This document shows positions 61,586 through 64,000 of a stretch of DNA of 64,000 nt, one piece after another. The stretch covers positions 25,276-89,275 of the forward strand of contig CASFZG010000007.1 in NCBI GenBank assembly GCA_949299135.1, in the 5' to 3' direction. Numbering within the stretch: position 1 is the first letter of the stretch; the number at the start of each line of letters is the position of its first letter. Under the pieces are notes generated by a model. It was not told the DNA's origin and did no database searches. It saw only the letters and a program-made list of their open reading frames with translations. The position numbers and the translations under genes were made by a program. The stretch comes from an uncultured Phascolarctobacterium sp. (GTDB lineage Bacteria > Bacillota > Negativicutes > Acidaminococcales > Acidaminococcaceae).

Positions 61586-63820
61586 ATGAAGGGTAAAAAA
61601 TTAGCGGCAAAAATTATGTTGGGTTTACTTTTGGCAACGCCGTATGGAATTGGTGAAGCAGCTAGTGCTTTAAAAGGTTATGATATATCAAAAAATTATA
61701 CAAATAATGAAGAATTAGTTCTTGAATATAGCTATGATAAGACGATGTCTTCTGCAACAATACTTCAAACAAGACTTAACAGCAGAGTAAAACAAGATGT
61801 TATAGCAAATTATACAGGTAGAATTATTAGTTTAACGGCAGATAATTTAAATAGTACAAATAATAAGCAAATTTCTGCACTGTATACTTACTCTGGTTCA
61901 GCTGATAATAAAGCAATTACTTATCTTGGCGGAGATGCTACTGAAAAAATTAGCATAGATGTTAATGGGCATGATTTAGTTGCTGGTATTTATGCAGCAG
62001 GTAAAGAAGGACAACAAGGTCCGCAAGTAATAGTAACTACAAAGGATTTGTTAATTAATACAAATTCTTCGGATTATTATTCTTATGGTATTTATGTTGG
62101 TAACAATACTACTGAACTAAATGGTAAAGAAGCAGCTAAAGTTGTTATTAATGCTGAAAATACTGTAATAAATTCAACTGCGGATGTTAAAGTAGATGAA
62201 ACAGACAAGGATAATCATGCAATTGCTATATCAGCATTATCGCAAGGGCAGATTGAAATTAATGGTAATTTGGAAGTAAATGCTGATACAGTGCTTTCTA
62301 CACGAGGCGGAGCAATTACTAAAATTAACGCAAATAACAGCAGTGATAAAATTGTGCAATTAAATGGTGATATAAACTTTAATTATAGTAATACAACAGA
62401 TGTAGATGCAGATGTTACTATTAATTTAGCAAATAGCGATTCATTTTTGAATGGTAATATATATGTAAGTGGTGTAAACATTCCAGAAGATTTTGATAAT
62501 GTAGAGGGAATGAATTTAGGGCTTGCAAACGGTGCGCAGTGGTCTAGCGATGCAGATAGTTTTGTAAATAATCTTACTGTAAATGGTGGTATAATTAACC
62601 TTAATGGCGAAAAACAAAATGTAACTATTGATAATTTAACTGGCAATGGCGGTACTGTCAATGTAGCAAGTGAAGAAAATAAACTTTCTATTACTAATTC
62701 TAAAGGTGAAAATACCGCTTTAACTGTTGCAGCAAGCGGCAATTATGCTGAACAGCTTGTACAAAACAATGTAAACGAAAGTCTGCAAAACCTTGCAAAT
62801 CAGGTTGTAGATAACACTGCAACCGGAGCAGGCAAATCTGCCGCTACTGATTTATATGTAGCTGAAACTGCCGTTGCAGGCGCAATTACGGCAGAAGTTG
62901 GCGAAGACGGTAATCTGCTTGCCAATACCGTTAAGGAAGGCGTTAATACTACTAACGAGGCTATAAGCAATATGGCTAATATCGCCTTAATGGCATGGCG
63001 TGCCGAAAATAACGATATGAACAAACGCCTTGGCGAACTGCGTGACAGTAAAGGCGAACACGGCATTTGGGCACGTATGGTACGCGGCGAAGGTACTTAT
63101 GAAAGCATTAAAAACCAGTACAACACCTATCAATTAGGTTATGATGAAAAACTGAGCACTAACCCCAACTGGACTGTTGGTGCTGCGTTAAGCTACACCG
63201 AAGGCGAAAGCAGCTTTAACGGCGGCAGCGGTGAAAACAAACACACCGGCTTTGCTGTGTACGGCAGCTATCTGAATGATGACGGCAGCTTTATTGATTT
63301 GATTGCCAAATATGCACGCCTTGACCATGACTTTGATGTTAACGGCGGCGCAGGCAGCGGCGATTATGATACCAACGGTTACAGCGTAAGCGCTGAATAC
63401 GGTAAACGCTTTACGCAGGATAACGGCATGTGGATTGAGCCGCAGGTTGAACTGACCTACGGTAAAATCGGCAGTGCAAATTACACTACCGATAACGGCG
63501 TATCTGTACGTCAGGACGGTATGGACAGCCTTGTTGGACGTATTGGTTTTGCGCTTGGCAAAGATTTTAAACAAGGAAATGCTTATGTACGAGCTTCTTA
63601 CTTATATGATTTTGAGGGCGAAACTGATATCAGCTTTACCAAAGGCAACGTAACCAGAGGCTTTGAGCAAGACCTTGGCGGCGGCTGGTGGGAAGTTGGT
63701 GTAGGTACTAACATTAATCTCAGCGACGCAACGCATCTTTACATGGATGTAGAAAAAACTTACGGCGGCGACGTTGCAACTCCGTGGCAGTGGAATGTTG
63801 GCGTAAGATACAGCTTTTAA
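61586..63820 (+). CDS. Autotransporter (type Va) with beta-barrel translocator
   Basis: A surface protein that exports its own passenger across the outer membrane. The 744 residues start with a signal peptide (KLAAKIMLGLLLATPYGIGEA, cleavage near 27). An AT-rich, Asn/Thr-rich passenger of repeated beta-strands follows to about 390, typical of a beta-helix. The beta-barrel domain spans about 480-744 (GIWARMVRGEGTYES, then YQLGYDE, then FAVYGSYLN) and ends NVGVRYSF with the terminal Phe needed for barrel assembly. GGAGAG precedes the ATG. No protease motif is seen; adhesion is a reasonable guess. Confidence 0.93.
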   Translation: MKGKKLAAKIMLGLLLATPYGIGEAASALKGYDISKNYTNNEELVLEYSYDKTMSSATILQTRLNSRVKQDVIANYTGRIISLTADNLNSTNNKQISALYTYSGSADNKAITYLGGDATEKISIDVNGHDLVAGIYAAGKEGQQGPQVIVTTKDLLINTNSSDYYSYGIYVGNNTTELNGKEAAKVVINAENTVINSTADVKVDETDKDNHAIAISALSQGQIEINGNLEVNADTVLSTRGGAITKINANNSSDKIVQLNGDINFNYSNTTDVDADVTINLANSDSFLNGNIYVSGVNIPEDFDNVEGMNLGLANGAQWSSDADSFVNNLTVNGGIINLNGEKQNVTIDNLTGNGGTVNVASEENKLSITNSKGENTALTVAASGNYAEQLVQNNVNESLQNLANQVVDNTATGAGKSAATDLYVAETAVAGAITAEVGEDGNLLANTVKEGVNTTNEAISNMANIALMAWRAENNDMNKRLGELRDSKGEHGIWARMVRGEGTYESIKNQYNTYQLGYDEKLSTNPNWTVGAALSYTEGESSFNGGSGENKHTGFAVYGSYLNDDGSFIDLIAKYARLDHDFDVNGGAGSGDYDTNGYSVSAEYGKRFTQDNGMWIEPQVELTYGKIGSANYTTDNGVSVRQDGMDSLVGRIGFALGKDFKQGNAYVRASYLYDFEGETDISFTKGNVTRGFEQDLGGGWWEVGVGTNINLSDATHLYMDVEKTYGGDVATPWQWNVGVRYSF

Positions 63821-63830
63821 TTAAAACTAA

Positions 63831-63864
63831 AAAACAAAAGGGGGCTTCTGCTCCCTTTTGTTTT
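63831..63864 (+). terminator. Terminator after the autotransporter
   Basis: AAAACAAAAGGG and CCCTTTTGTTTT flank a short loop, directly after the stop codon. Confidence 0.88.
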
Positions 63865-63917
63865 AAAACATTGCCAATATTAAACTATAATTTTTAAAAT
63901 GATGTGAGGGCGGTAAA

Positions 63918-64000
63918 ATGATAAATACGGAACTTCCGTTAGATGAAAAAGATTTAAAAGATATTACAGGTAATGGAACTGTTGAATACTGCATGTTTAA
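63918..64000 (+). CDS. Start of an unidentified gene (3' partial)
   Basis: An ATG at 63918 follows GAGGGCGG at a good distance and opens a frame to the window edge, reading MINTELPLDEKDLKDITG at its start. Only 27 residues are visible, too few for recognition. Confidence 0.6.
   Translation, partial: MINTELPLDEKDLKDITGNGTVEYCMF

Overview
The window reads as a chromosomal segment of a diderm firmicute of the class Negativicutes, perhaps a Phascolarctobacterium-like member of the Acidaminococcaceae. This is an inference. The gene content is firmicute-like (T-box in front of thrS, rbsKDACB order, CcpN-type CBS regulator next to a PPDK regulatory protein, PFL/ACT pair), yet there are outer-membrane genes: an LptA/OstA-like periplasmic protein and a classical autotransporter. 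Core genes are near 50% GC by eye. The type I-C cas genes, the region between the CRISPR arrays and the autotransporter passenger are clearly AT-richer.

Layout. 1-8.2 kb: end of pheT, a small protein, a CYTH phosphatase, lrgAB (minus strand), a C-terminally membrane-anchored protein, and clpB. 8.3-14.8 kb: a compact type III-A CRISPR operon, cas10/csm1-csm2-csm3-csm4-csm5-cas6, with no adjacent array, no cas1/cas2 and no csm6. 14.9-20.2 kb: an ArgA-type acetyltransferase and the ribose operon rbsK-D-A-C-B on the minus strand. 20.5-31 kb: housekeeping genes lepB, rbgA, rnhB, yraN, comM/yifB, an ACT protein, PFL, nth, a DUF4127 protein, and T-box-controlled thrS. 31-42 kb: a complete type I-C system (cas3-cas5c-cas8c-cas7c-cas4-cas1-cas2) and a 20-repeat array. 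A minus-strand two-gene module with a GNAT-like product follows, then a second, visibly decaying array with variant repeats. 42.6-64 kb: a copper-amine-oxidase-N-like protein, ccpN-ppsR, lptA-like, dgt, dnaG-rpoD, tRNA-Met, a DUF401 permease with a divergent LysR regulator, a DUF2284 protein, exoA, uvrB-uvrA-uvrC, rubredoxin, an autotransporter, and the start of one more gene.

Most interesting observations. (1) Between thrS and cas3, on the minus strand, lies a full-length (33 nt) diverged I-C repeat preceded by its own sigma-70-like promoter. It is followed by a spacer-length stretch that ends exactly at the thrS terminator hairpin. The first ten bases of that spacer match a site just upstream of the cas3 promoter at nine of ten positions. 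The mismatch is at position 6, and a CTC PAM-like triplet flanks the match. This has the layout of a crRNA-like autorepressor of the cas operon. (2) The III-A effector has GGDN instead of GGDD in Cas10, and Glu where Csm3 normally has its RNA-cleaving Asp. (3) An eight-G tract sits inside the promoter of the autotransporter, a layout typical of phase-variable surface proteins. (4) ClpB carries a perfect 8-residue in-frame duplication. (5) The ppsR-like gene has no canonical start codon where its conserved N-terminus begins.

How the genes work together. The I-C system supplies adaptation (Cas4-Cas1-Cas2), crRNA processing (Cas5c) and Cascade-Cas3 interference. The III-A operon supplies only an effector complex and a Cas6, so it must draw crRNAs from elsewhere. 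The uvrBAC cluster, nth, exoA, rnhB and dgt form a genome-maintenance set. ccpN-ppsR points to control of gluconeogenic or pyruvate-phosphate dikinase metabolism.
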